Shown here in pieces: positions 11,004-20,269 of a DNA stretch of 64,000 bases (position 1 is the first letter of the stretch; every line of letters starts with the position of its first letter). The position numbers were made by a program, and so were the translations under genes. Source of the stretch: Phytophthora colocasiae. Lineage: Eukaryota > Oomycota > Peronosporomycetes > Peronosporales > Peronosporaceae. A model generated the notes under the pieces. The model was given only the letters and a program-made list of their open reading frames with translations, did no database searches and had not been told where the DNA came from. The stretch lies in contig JAGKQI010000105.1 of NCBI GenBank assembly GCA_018806915.1, forward strand, positions 310,001 to 374,000, read 5' to 3'.

Positions 11004-11995
11004 TTAGATGCGCCGAAGACACCACCTGTACCTGTTCCCTGTAAACATGTTCGTGATTTTCGCGCGTTCCTGTGCTCCTAGCTCTGTCGAGGTAATGTCA
11101 AGTTGGTCATCGACGAACAATGTGCTACCAATCAAAACTCTCCTCCTTCCTGTCTGGTGGTGTTGGATCTTAATCGGGTCAGCAAATTCTGCTAATCGAG
11201 CTTGAAGGCAATCCATGTAGCATGAAATATGAAGAATCGATAGAAGTGGTCCTTGTCCTATTCCAAATTCATGTTCTCCGGTAGACAGCCACCCGAATGC
11301 TGTACGGACGTCTATTATACCCGGCCCAAGGAGGTCAATCATCCGATTTATAGGCAGTTCTGGTACTCCGATACCTCTGTGTATCAGATCCATACACAAC
11401 CTTGGGATACGGTCGAAGCACTTCAAACAGTCTTTGGAAGTCATAATAAGACGTTTTAAGACGTTCCGTTGTCGTTGTTGCTCTTTAGTTAACAGCGTGA
11501 CGAGTAGCGCTGAGTCGATCAACGTTCGGTCCCGCTGGAAACCATGTTGTATTACTGATCGGTATTCTCGGTTCTACGTAGTTCTTAACTACCAAGAACA
11601 GGCGGCTAGCCAATGCCGACTGTACCGTAATTGGTCGCCATGGTGGTAGTTCTTTGGAGTATTCGAGCTTTGGATCTATCGTAGCGGTTTTAGGAAGAAA
11701 ACCTCATTTTCTTGCGTTTGAGAATAGGCGGTGCTTTTCCGATGCGAAGTATAAGTTCAATAACACGTCGTTCTCTTTGGCGGACCGCGGGTGGTGCTGC
11801 TTCCCACATTTCTTGTGATATACCTCCAAACCCGGGTGTCGCACGCTGTTTCAGAAGCCTATCGATATCCACCTGCATCTCAGTAGTTGTCCCATTTCGT
11901 ACCCTCCGTCTGCCAATATTGCGCGTATTTCCCACCTTGCACATTGTCGGGCAGGATCCACTCTCTAGCAAACTCTGGTAAACTAAATGCGTCAT
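11004..11995 (-). pseudogene. LINE reverse transcriptase domain (broken)
   Basis: This region makes cDNA in non-LTR elements. Visible motifs in order: ATPGFGGISQEMWEAAPP (the block before the fingers), PPWRPITVQSALASRLF, motif A-like SKDCLKCFDRIPRL, motif B-like FGIGQGPLLSIL, and motif C STLFVDDQLDIT, where F-x-D-D carries the catalytic aspartates. Two frames are involved (11995-11690, then about 11690-11004). The frame ends with a stop exactly at the junction with the inserted copia fragment (CGGCGCATC then TAA). Identification as LINE-type rather than LTR-type rests on the W-RPI and GQG-PLSI blocks and on the downstream finger. Confidence 0.7.
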
Positions 11996-12613
11996 CCAAA
12001 TCCAAAGTGTCGAGGAGACGGGGGCAGACAGTCCGTTCTTCCGGTGGAATCCAGTTATCCAGTAAGTTTATGGGTTCCTCTTGGACTTCGTTCTTCTGTT
12101 CTCTGTAACGCTGCTCATGACCTTCGGATACTATCGCACTACTACTGAAGGGAGCCCATTCCCCAAAGCACAACGAAGAAATCGCTTCAGCCCACCACCT
12201 GTTAACCACTCGTGGCGTTGTTCTAACAGACGGAGCTGGGTTTGCGTTTGGCGCCAGTTCCTGCAGATGCGCATGATCCTACGCCACGGCTGAAACACCA
12301 ATATTACCCAGTTTGTCCAGTCCTCCAGTCTCTGCGATGCTGGAACCGCTTGAAGCATCTCACACAGTCTAGTTGTAGCACCTGCGTGCGCACATTTATC
12401 TGGCTGTAATATCCAACGTGGCCAGAGTATTCGGCTCATTACTGCCTGAATATCCTCAACGGTGACATCTTGTATGGTCAATAAGATATTCTCCTTGCGT
12501 AATTGATCAGTGCAGCGATTGCTAAATTTAGCGCACACGGATCTTGGAACTTGCCGTTTCGATTGATTCGTCACACACACACACACACACCATAGTTGGT
12601 TAGCGCTCTCCAC
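11880..12613 (-). pseudogene. LINE pol, region upstream of the reverse transcriptase
   Basis: Two overlapping minus-strand frames (12613-12131 and 12209-11880) read as one broken protein. The first holds TVEDIQAVMSRILWPRWILQ and a Trp-rich helix-like stretch; the second holds NLLDNWIPPEERTVCPRLLD and LPEFAREWILPDN. A (CA)n microsatellite at 12572-12591 forms the artificial start (VCVCV) of the first frame, so the true start is unclear. I see no endonuclease motif. It directly precedes the RT motifs, which is the only basis for assigning it to the element. Confidence 0.4.
12572..12591. repeat. (CA)n microsatellite
   Basis: About ten CA units in a row, inside the LINE 5' region. Confidence 0.9.
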
Positions 12614-12910
12614 GCCTCTGACGAGACTTGATTTGTAGAGAAAAAAATACCAGTTTTACTGTCTCGCTCCAGAAAAGGGGGACAGTAAAGTGAGATGTGC
12701 GAACTCAATTTCAGATCTCCTCAAAGCTGGAGACAAAACGAAAATCTCCCAAATTGAAACTCGTCTTTGAAGGTGGTAGATTCGAGCCTTTTACTTAAAA
12801 AGGAAATGCCACCAGATCCTCTTCAATCTCCCATAAGTCTACATCTGTGATTGGTCAAATATTTACTCTTCAACGAGGTTTTACTAGCGATCTTTGACTC
12901 GGAAACGACG

Positions 12911-13500
12911 CTAATTCACTGTTTGAAAGGGCATTTCCCGAAGATCGAGATACCTAGTAAGTCTACAACGGAAGCTTTTTATCAGTTTCCGTCGGGTGTT
13001 GTCGTTGACTTGGTCTATGCGGGCAGAGAGGATTTCACGAATATGTAGCTCGGGGTTCTCATGAAAGTGTTCTTGTACATGCTTGAGCCCTTCCGCCATC
13101 CGAATGTCACTAATTTGCGCCTGTAACTGCATGAGCTTCTGCCGCAGCCCGGGCTTCAAATTGGGCTGCGGTGTTCGCTGCTGATATCGTTGACTGCGAC
13201 TGTGCATTTACATGGAGCTCTAGTGCCACCGCGTTAAGCGGATCATTTGAGCCAAGGCTTCAATTCTCGCTTGTGCTTCCGCTCTAGCTTTTTGCAGGCG
13301 ATCTTCCGCATAAAGTTGCTGTTGCTGGAAGTTAAGCTGCTGGTTGGAGTGCATCTGTAGCTGGTTGTTGGCGAGGTCTTGAGCTTGTGCTGAGACGTGT
13401 GCTATAGCTCTGCCAAGTTTACGCTTGGTTACCGTAATAGTTGAGTTGTCATCGTAGACAACAAGTTCGTTGTTGTAGATTCCTGGCGGGTATGCGAAGC
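12911..13500 (-). pseudogene. Coiled-coil ORF1-like protein
   Basis: Two consecutive frames on the minus strand, just upstream of the LINE pol region, give a Gln/Ala-rich coiled coil (about 13450-13210: ITVTKRKLGRAIAHVSAQ, QLYAEDRLQKARAEAQARIE) and then LKPGLRQKLMQLQAQISDIR (13207-12911). A stop near 13205 separates them. Position and coiled-coil composition fit an ORF1-type protein of the LINE, but I recognise no RNA-binding motif, so this is an inference. Confidence 0.3.
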
Positions 13501-14328
13501 TTCAAATCGCGCTTAATTCAATGTGTCGAATCCAAGCAATAGAACTTGATATTTTTCAGAATCGGGCTTATACCAGAATCTGCGAAAAGCTCCAAAAATC
13601 TCCAGTATCTCTCCTCGATTAGATACGACTCGCTATTGCTAAGTACGGGAGTTTGAGATGAAAAATCTCGAGAGATCGATCTCATAAGGTTTTTAATCTC
13701 TAATGTTTTGGAGATAGGTCTCCACCTCGTCTCCTTCTAGGAGTGGGATATTGGTTCTTATTGTCGACGAACAGAGGGAGAGAGTATCGAATTTTCGATG
13801 TTGCTTACTATCTCTCCGTGAAACCGTCGCCATTGAATTATGGACTACCTCGTGCTAATTTTTTCCCTGCTCAGGCCGGTGATGGCTGGTTCCGAGTGTT
13901 GGTCTCAATAGGCTTCGCCTAGATCTTCTCGCAAATCTCCGTGTCGATGGTCGCATCAATTTTGGGTCCTTATGGCAGCGCTCCAAGTTATTATTTTGGT
14001 ATGAATCGAAATCAATGGTACTCAGGTCGCTAATGCTCGTCGACGTTCTTGCGCCTATCCTTTCCATCACTATCTCGCCACGCACAGACACGAAGTAAAC
14101 CGGTAGGTGGCATGTTCGGGTTCGCAACGCAACGTGCACGCCGTCTTCCTACAGAGCATTGAAAGCCTGCGAATCCATGTAGTCGAACTCGTCGGCTTCT
14201 ATTCATCCATTTTTTTACTGTGGTGAGTCTGCTTAAACCTACCTGGTGGCATACATGTATGATGAAGCGTGCACTGGTTTAGACTTAATTCACATATACA
14301 TAATTTAAATACGTTTAATTAAACCGAA
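13501..14328. other. Gene-free stretch between LINE and TIR element
   Basis: No convincing coding frame. The words AAATCTC and GAGAT recur around 13600-13740, but no clear repeat unit can be defined. A 94-codon minus frame at 13855-14139 has no family resemblance and was not called. Confidence 0.4.
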
Positions 14329-14330
14329 TA

Positions 14331-14417
14331 CAGTGCGCACCAAGTTCTTATGAACACTCACACTTTTGCTCATAACTCGCTCAATTTTGCGAGTTCTACA
14401 ATCCTGTTTAGATAATA
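14331..14417 (+). repeat. Left terminal inverted repeat
   Basis: Pairs with 17893-17980. The core ACTCACACTTTTGCTCATAA and the following CTCGCTCAATTTTGCGAGTT are identical in the two ends. The second word is itself a short palindrome (CTCGC...GCGAG). Confidence 0.85.
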
Positions 14418-14580
14418 TCTTGAGACCCCATCAGACAAAATGATACTAATATACATTTTGATGTTTTCGAGAAAAACGCGTTCGAAGTCAGACCATCCAT
14501 TTTCGCATTAAGTGAATAAGCGAGAAAACGGCTTTTTATCGTTCCTGACAGAATAAATTACGCAGCGCGTACGACCAACC

Positions 14581-14826
14581 ATGGAGCATGCCCCCGCGAA
14601 CGAAAGCGTCCTCCCTCCGACTCCCGCACAGGCTGCAGACTCAGGGTCATCTGGAGCAGCTGTGAGCTCGGACAGCGAGTGGTCAGACACAGACGATTCT
14701 CCTATTGCCTCAATTGCGGATGACGATGTTTACGAAACGCACGAAACCTGTGAAGAGGTGGAGGAAAGTGACGAAGATCTAAGCGCATTTCTGGTTGACG
14801 GGTCGGTAGCTGAGCAAGCGTCTTGA
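14581..14826 (+). pseudogene. Acidic N-terminal exon of the transposase
   Basis: 81 codons from the ATG at 14581, rich in Asp, Glu and Ser (SSDSEWSDTDDSPIASIADD). It lies 65 bases upstream of the main transposase frame and is the first frame after the left inverted repeat. Text in another frame (AHKCLKSKEAVLPAL) bridges the gap, so either a frameshift or an unrecognised intron separates it from the next exon. No domain recognised; acidic N-termini are common in such transposases. Confidence 0.45.
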
Positions 14827-14891
14827 CTCGTGCGAGATGATCCCTGTGCGCACAAGTGCCTGAAGAGTAAGGAGGCGGTGTTACCAGCATT

Positions 14892-16058
14892 ATGACAGCT
14901 CTAGCAGTGCTTATGCAATCCGATACTACCACTTATCGCCGTGGAATTGGTATCCGCGACAAATTTCGCTACTTCTTGCCTCTGGTCGGCAACGTTTGTG
15001 CTCTCAGCTTCTGCGCTAGCTATGGCTGTACACTAGTGACTGTCCAGCGATACAAAACCCACATTCGCCGTGGCAAGTTTGCTGCTAAGCCTCATGGGAA
15101 CAAGAAAAACAAAAATGTAACTGTCATCGATGCGCGCTGGCTCATTGAGTGGTTCACGGAGTTTGCCAAGGAGGTTGGGGATGTTGTTCCGGTGCGCGTT
15201 CGCATGAAGAAGACAATCGATGGGACGGTTCGGAAGTACTACCGCTCTGATCAGTTCACGTTTTTGCCTGCCTTCTTTACGTGGGACCGTCTGTACGACG
15301 AGATGCGTGATTATGTGGAACTCTCGCGAATTTGTCGTCGAGAGCCTGGTAACTCAACTATGCACAAGCTGCTGTCTATTCATTGCCCGAATATTAAAAT
15401 TCGATCACCTAGAGACAACATGTGCGATGTATGTACCAGATACGCGACTAAGATGCGTCATGGTGGGGCAACATCGGATACAAGTGAAGAACTCGGGCGG
15501 CATACAGAAGAAGCGCGTGAAATGCGGTGAGAAAACATTTATCTGCATTTATGTTTTCTAACCAACGCTCGCTGTGATTGTAGGCTTGAGTACAAAACAG
15601 ATCTAAAGGCCGCAAGCGATACATATAGAGTTGTGGTGATGGATTTTAGCCAAAATCTCACTTTCCCGAGCATTTCTGACACTCCGTCGATGTGGTATTT
15701 CCTGTCACTCCTATCAATCAGTGTGTTTGGTATTTACTTCGCCAATGATGCCAAACTATACAACTACATCTACGACGAGCGTGTCAGCGGTAAAGGGACT
15801 GATCAGGTAAACTCCATGCTGTATGATTTCCTAACTAAAGATGTCATCGCTCGCCAGATTCGCCGCTTGACTGTCTACGCAGACAATTGCGGAGGCCAAA
15901 ACAAGTCAAACCACGTCATACATTTTCGGCTGGCGCTCGTGCACCAAAGTCTTCTTCATAGCGTGGATATTACGTTTTTCGTGCGCGGACACACGAAGAA
16001 TGCATGCGACCGCGGCTTTGGGCAGATTCGAAACCGCATTGCTCGTGTTGACTGTTGA
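14892..16058 (+). pseudogene. DDE-like transposase with 'DNCGGQNKS' motif, one intron
   Basis: Exon 1 (14892-15526) encodes RDKFRYFLPLVGNVCALSF, a YGCTLVTVQRYK segment and a C-x2-C pair (DNMCDVCTRY). A 57-bp intron (15527-15583, GTGAGA...TTCTAAC...TTGTAG) restores the frame into exon 2, which starts LEYKTDLKAAS. Acidic motifs follow: VVMDFSQN, then YADNCGGQNKSNHVIHF, then FFVRGHTKNACDRGFGQI. The three Asp residues at these spots fit a DDE-type nuclease core of a family frequent in oomycetes. A TGA at 16056-16058 stops the frame, while protein-like text continues in other frames, so the gene is broken. The assignment of catalytic residues is inferred from spacing. Confidence 0.65.
15527..15583 (+). 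other. 57-bp spliceosomal intron
   Basis: Starts GTGAGA, has TTCTAAC as a plausible branch point, and ends TGATTGTAG. Removal gives GAA ATG CG|G CTT GAG and joins two open frames. Confidence 0.75.
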
Positions 16059-16113
16059 ACGGTTGATGATGTTGTCGAGAATGTAGCCGCTGCTGCTACA
16101 AGTTTCATCGGTC

Positions 16114-16850
16114 GTGACGCGCATTACTTCGGAGGGCAATATTTTTAGGGATTTCAAGACTGTGCTAAGGGAGTTGTACAAACCACTGAATGCCGTGCAG
16201 AAGTACCACATTTTCTCCGCTAACAAAGACAACCCCGGTGTAATCACATGCAAGAGCTCTCCGAATAACGACGGGTTATCCGAAGACCTACGGCGCAAGA
16301 TCGACAAGATTAAAACTCCCTTAGCAAGGTGTCGATGATGTTTGAGCAATACTTGATGCCACTCACTCCTCCTCAACCCAATGCTGAAAAGATCGATCAA
16401 ATGCACCGCAAAATACGTCCATTTGTACCGTTGGAATTCCAGGATGACCCACTTTACGCGGCTCCTACCGCTGACGAAGCTGCGCAGTCGAAGAATACCA
16501 AGCGCACCCGGTTAAAACGTCGTGCAGACATGGCTTTGGAAGCGAAACGTGTACAGGATGAGCAGCAGAATGCTCCTTCGTTTGTTGAGCAGCTCGAGCA
16601 GGCCATGAACGACATCGAGGACACGTCAGGCTTGCCAAAGCCAAGCAGTCCAAACGCTCCACTACGAAGAAGAAAGCGAGAAAAGACTCGTGCACTTAAT
16701 GTACAGTCAGACAAAATGACACTAATCGTGACACGAAAAAGACAGTCCATCAAAATGATACCTATAGCAGAGTTCGCCCACAAAATCCTATTTTTAGCTA
16801 TTTTCCGGTGCACATTCACAAAACCTAAAACACCATCAGATCCGCCTTGA
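16114..16850 (+). pseudogene. C-terminal segments of the same transposase
   Basis: Two frames (16114-16338 and 16329-16850) continue the protein: NIFRDFKTVLRELYKPLNAV, IFSANKDNPGVITCKSS, then IDQMHRKIRPFVPLEFQDDP and a basic tail (TKRTRLKRRADMAL, RRRKREKTRALN). Text at 16059-16140 in the frame of exon 2 (TVDDVVENVAAAATSFI) shows that an in-frame stop and at least one frameshift broke an originally continuous chain. The natural end is probably near 16700, because the reading beyond that enters the nested Tc1/mariner end. Confidence 0.55.
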
Positions 16851-17758
16851 ATTTTTACATATAAATAACCGAAAAAAAAAACATTTTGCATTTTTTTTTC
16901 TTACCTCTGAGATATTGTTTTCAACCGCTCGTAGCTCGAAACTTCATTAGACACCCCATAGTGAAAGAGGGTTCAAAATGACCGCAAGACGCTGAATTTC
17001 AACGCGTAGTGTAGGTGAGCAAAGGGCAACAGAAACTCGGACACGGTATGAATGTAGTCGTCCGAGTTCTGCTTGCCCACTAGCACCGCCAGCTGTGTCT
17101 TGCCGGAGGCACAAAAGCCCGCCCACACCATCACCGATCTACCATCCGCTTGTCGACGCTTTTTTTGCCTCGGTGGGCGCCGTACAACGCGCCAGTAGTT
17201 TTGGAATCCGTCCGGCCCATCAAGATTAGATTTCTTCTCGTCAGAGAAGATAATGGTCTCCCAGTACCAGAAAGGGTCCTTGTTAGGGACCATATCCCAG
17301 GTCCGGGGCAGTGTGTTGTCCATCCAAGAATAAACAAGCCAGTCGACACCGGAAAGCACACGCTGAATCGCGCGAACCGATGTTGACAACTTCAGCTCCA
17401 GCTGAAGCTGCTTGGACGAGAGCTGCCCCTTGGCGGCCGTACGGACGCGATCCGACAACGAAAAAAAGGTTGCTGGGCCGGGCTTCTTGTGCAGCTTCGG
17501 TGGGACGAACAGCACTCGGTGTTCTGCACCCACAGATCGCTTTATGTGGCGGGCAACTTGGCGCTGGCTGAGTCCCGCCTCATATAATCCTTGAATGCGG
17601 CCTCGTTCGATGTCAGTTAGTGGACGTCCTCTCCCCATCAGTTGCAAAATGACAGCTCGTACACGAATTGCAAGCGCGAGAGTGAAGGAAGTCCACTCGA
17701 GTCAGTACTCAACAAGCTGCAGCGGCAGCTAATGAAACTATCATTTTGCAATTGACTT
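16704..17758 (-). mobile_element. Nested Tc1/mariner-type element, truncated
   Basis: Left end CAGTCAGACAAAATGACA is preceded by TA at 16702-16703. The right side has an imperfect inverted match (TATCATTTTGCAATTGACT, near 17740-17757). The transposase inside lacks its second half. The right boundary is approximate because the inverted match has several differences. Confidence 0.5.
16973..17647 (-). pseudogene. Tc1/mariner transposase, C-terminally truncated
   Basis: 224 codons from the ATG at 17645-17647. The N-terminus is a paired helix-turn-helix region (RPLTDIERGRIQGLYEAGLS, QRQVARHIKRS) that would bind the inverted repeats. The catalytic domain begins with WETIIFSDEKKSNLDGPDGF, which carries the first Asp, and VMVWAGFCASGKTQLAVLVG. 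The chain ends LPFAHLHYALKFSVLRSF and stops before the region with the second Asp and the last Asp/Glu. It is about 60% of the family's usual ~340 residues, so it cannot catalyse transposition. Confidence 0.8.
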
Positions 17759-17892
17759 GTGTTTTGTAAAGTTGATGAGTGTTCATATCATGGTCGTGCT
17801 TGCAAGTGTGGTCACTTGTATGATAGCTACCTCTTAAAATGCTCTTTGTGGGACGTTAAAACAACCCTCACGCGTGTTTCTACTAGGAGAAT

Positions 17893-17980
17893 AACATATC
17901 TAAACTGCATCGCAGAACTCGCAAAATTGAGCGAGTTATGAGCAAAAGTGTGAGTGTTCAAAAGAACTTGGCGCGAACTG
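17893..17980 (-). repeat. Right terminal inverted repeat
   Basis: Reverse complement of 14331-14417 with a handful of substitutions. It ends GCGCGAACTG and is followed by TA. Confidence 0.85.
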
Positions 17981-17982
17981 TA

Positions 17983-18504
17983 TAAGCGATTAACCTACCG
18001 TATAATGAAAACTGTTATTGAATTTGGTACAATGCTCATTATAAAACCTCCTAAAATCGTTAATCTATTTCTCATGGATTTGCCAACCGAATCTCTGCTT
18101 CAGTTTAAAGCGTTGGTGGTAGATATTCGCTACTTTTTACCAACAAAAAGTGCAAATGCACGCGAGCCACCCAATGATGTATCCAGTCGATGTAGACATA
18201 GGTGTGTACTGCACACCGGTTATAGGTCCACCTCAAACCTCTAAAAGTTATTTTAAATGCTAGAGTTACAAGTGGTGTAGCCACTTCTGCATGTAACTCC
18301 GTTACATTTACTATTCATTACTATGGGCAGAGTTGAAAATGATTCCAGCAAAACCGTCACCTTGATTCCCCACTGGGAGCGAGCATACTGGACTCTTTGA
18401 CAGAAATTTACTGTTTTTCGCCTCGGGCACATTTACCTTTCGATATGAGCGTAGCCATATTCAAGGCCACTTAGAGCATCTCCACCGGTTAGGTCAATTG
18501 TTAT
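17983..18504. other. Spacer between TIR element and Harbinger remnant
   Basis: No supported gene. A plus-strand frame at 17954-18244 has no recognisable family and starts inside the inverted repeat. Confidence 0.35.
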
Positions 18505-19175
18505 TTGTTATTTGACACACCGGTTGGCATTTATATGGTGAATTGTCCCAGCTATAGACACTCCACAATTGACAATCACGTTGAGCAGGAGGAACCATCT
18601 GACACTTTCGAACTCGACCTTAAAGAGAAGCATTGGGCGCGACCGTATCAACTTGCTATGGACAAAGGCGCCAGGCTAGGATTCACGGAGGAAGAACTAT
18701 TCGGTGACGCAGATCAAGTTGAAGCTTGTTTTGACTGGCTAGAGCCAGATTCAGATGATGAGAATGCAAAGCCACGGCCAGGAGGATCACAACCAGGGAA
18801 AATGCCAAACAAACGCCGCAATTTCAAGGAACACTACGATAAACTGTGTGCACAATACTTCTGTACGTATCGACGATCGCGACTTCCGCCGTCGATTTCG
18901 TACGTCGAAGCCCCTGTTTCTGCGCGTTTTTAACGCGGTCTGTGGTGATCCGTATTTTGAGCACCGACGGGATGCTACTGGTATATTGGGTATCCATCCT
19001 CTTGTGAAAATTGTTGCAGCTCTTAGTGTACTAGGATACGCACTCCCAGCGGATGCTATTGATGAAAACGCCGGTATTGCCGAATCTACGGTGTGCGACT
19101 CCATCCATCATTTTGCTATCGCACTGGATCACGTGTTTGGGGAGCAGTATCTGCGGCAACCAGACACGGTGGAGA
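18505..19175 (+). pseudogene. PIF/Harbinger-type transposase, truncated
   Basis: Frame 1 (18505-18933) gives an acidic N-terminal region (LDLKEKHWARPYQLAMDKG) and NKRRNFKEHYDKLCAQYFC. After a frameshift near 18865, frame 2 gives DRDFRRRFRTSKPLFLRVFN, then GDPYFEHRRDATGILGIHPL, KIVAALSVLGYALPADAIDE and FGEQYLRQP. This block order is that of the Harbinger (HARBI1-like) nuclease N-terminal half. The DDE core beyond YLRQP is missing; text changes to Ty3 polyprotein at about 19165-19190. The gene is therefore cut by, or fused to, the following retroelement. Confidence 0.65.
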
Positions 19176-19265
19176 CTGAAGCCACCGCGACTGGACAACA
19201 AAAAAACGACAACTACCAGTAGGTGCGGGGCACCCCACTGGTCGTGAAAAGAGCGAAGGTTCCTG

Positions 19266-19430
19266 GTGGCGGAACGTCCTCCTCGCCCTCCCGTGCTTCA
19301 TGCACAATTATTTACCACCACCTCCGGCAGCGACTCACGGCTGATCGTCCTCAACGTTCACGTAAATGGCGCGAAGCGGCCGCTTCGCGCGCTGCTGGAT
19401 TCAGGCGCGACGAACAACTTCGTCCGCACG
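19266..19430 (+). pseudogene. Retroviral-type aspartic protease, N-terminal part
   Basis: The frame encodes PPVLHAQLFTTTSGSDSRLI, VLNVHVNGAKRPLRALLDSG and ATNNFVR. LLDSGATNNF is the active-site D-S/T-G motif of Ty3 proteases, which cleave the polyprotein. After FVRT at about 19430 the plus strand loses sense, because the remainder of the domain lies inverted in the next segment. Confidence 0.8.
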
Positions 19431-19783
19431 AAGAGTCATCACTCACTTCAGGTGCAGCATGGGTCATGGAGTCGGAGTCCATGACTGCAACATGCGGACA
19501 TCGGTCCGGCGTTCTGCGCAAAAACGCCAGTAGTGCATTCACGTCGATGTCACAAGGGCGAACCGTACCAGCCAGCCGGTTAATCTCAGGCGGATGCCGG
19601 GAGAGCATGGGATGCTGAAGACCCAGTCAAACGAGCTACTCAGCTCGATCACTAAGAACTCTTCGGAGCTTCGGAATACGTCAAACTCACGGAGCGCCGC
19701 GGCTTCCCATCGGCATATTTCACTATCATCTCCCCCGGACCTCCGCAAATGCGCAGGTCCTTCGGTAACACCGACAAACTCTC
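19431..19783 (-). pseudogene. Inverted C-terminal part of the protease
   Basis: Read on the minus strand, this segment gives the text expected directly after the protease active site: TESLSVLPKDLRICGGPGEM, IVKYADGKPRRSVSLTY, EFLVIELSSSFDWVFSIP, RHPPEINRLAGTVRPCDIDV and MTHAAPEVSDDSS. These pieces lie in order, in two or three frames, within about 353 bases. The plus-strand protease stops exactly at its left border, and plus-strand polyprotein text resumes at its right border. The simplest reading is an in-place inversion of the protease C-terminal half. Confidence 0.65.
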
Positions 19784-20268
19784 GGTGTGTGGCGTGCGAG
19801 CACGCATCCTGCGCACTTGAACAGGTGCCTCAACACATGTCTGACGTGGTCGAGCATGGGTTCCCACGTCCCGATGAGCAGCGACTCTCGGCGGCAGACA
19901 ACACCGTGGTCGAACAGGGGTTCCCACGCCCGGATGAGCAGCGGCTCTCCATTGACGATGAACAAGAAGATGTGGTTGAGCGTGGTCTCCCACGCGCGGT
20001 CGAGCAGGGGCTCCCGCATGTGGTTGAGCAGCTCCCCCCTGATAGAGTCGACGCCGATGTCGTGTCTCGGCTTCTGAGTACAGCAGACTTGGTCGAGCGT
20101 GGTCTCCCACTGCCTGCTACGGAAGAGTTCACCCGGCGACCCCGCGCTTCTCCGAATGAGTCAGACGCGTCTGACTCCGAGGTTATCTCCGTTCTGATGG
20201 GGGATGACGCGGCATCGATCCCGCGTATGCACAATGTCGAGGTCGCACGCCCGCCGTGCGATGCGTGA
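19784..20268 (+). pseudogene. Protease-RT linker with repeated 'VVE-G-PR-EQ' peptide
   Basis: The plus-strand frame contains three to five tandem copies of a ~15-residue peptide: VVEHGFPRPDEQRLS, VVEQGFPRPDEQRLS, VVERGLPRAVEQGLP, then shorter echoes (LVERGLP). At DNA level the first two units are about 60-66 bases long and nearly identical. No known function; probably a minisatellite expansion in a disordered linker. The frame stops at 20268. Confidence 0.6.
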
Positions 20269-20269
20269 G

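Larger units (their letters stand above)
8412..11006 (-). mobile_element. Truncated Ty1/copia retrotransposon fragment
   Basis: It carries integrase, reverse transcriptase and RNase H in copia order on the minus strand, but begins inside the integrase core (10980) and ends inside what looks like the start of the 3' LTR. A purine run GCGGGGGAGG (minus strand, polypurine-tract-like) is followed at 8480 by TGTTACGCC, a typical LTR start; only about 69 bases of it remain. The fragment is flanked by the 7-base repeat GATGCGC. No complete LTR exists, so this is not a normal full-length insertion. Confidence 0.65.
6770..12613 (-). mobile_element. LINE-like (non-LTR) retrotransposon, split by a copia fragment
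   Basis: The minus strand carries, in order, a degenerate N-terminal region (12613-11880), a reverse transcriptase (about 11995-11004), an inserted copia piece (8412-11006), and then a C-terminal region with a zinc-finger-like motif (8405 down to about 6770). The two halves meet at a 7-base word, GATGCGC, present on both sides of the insertion (8405-8411 and 11007-11013). All parts are frameshifted, so the element is dead. The order RT then CCHC-type finger is that of LINE pol proteins. Confidence 0.6.
14331..17980 (+). mobile_element. DNA transposon with ~87-bp terminal inverted repeats
   Basis: The left end (CAGTGCGCACCAAGTTCTTA at 14331) and right end (the reverse complement of CAGTTCGCGCCAAGTTCTTT, ending 17980) are inverted copies over about 87 bases with few mismatches. 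Both are flanked by TA, consistent with a TA target duplication (14329-14330 and 17981-17982). Inside lies a spliced transposase gene on the plus strand. A Tc1/mariner-type gene is nested near the right end. I do not assign a superfamily with certainty. Confidence 0.75.
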
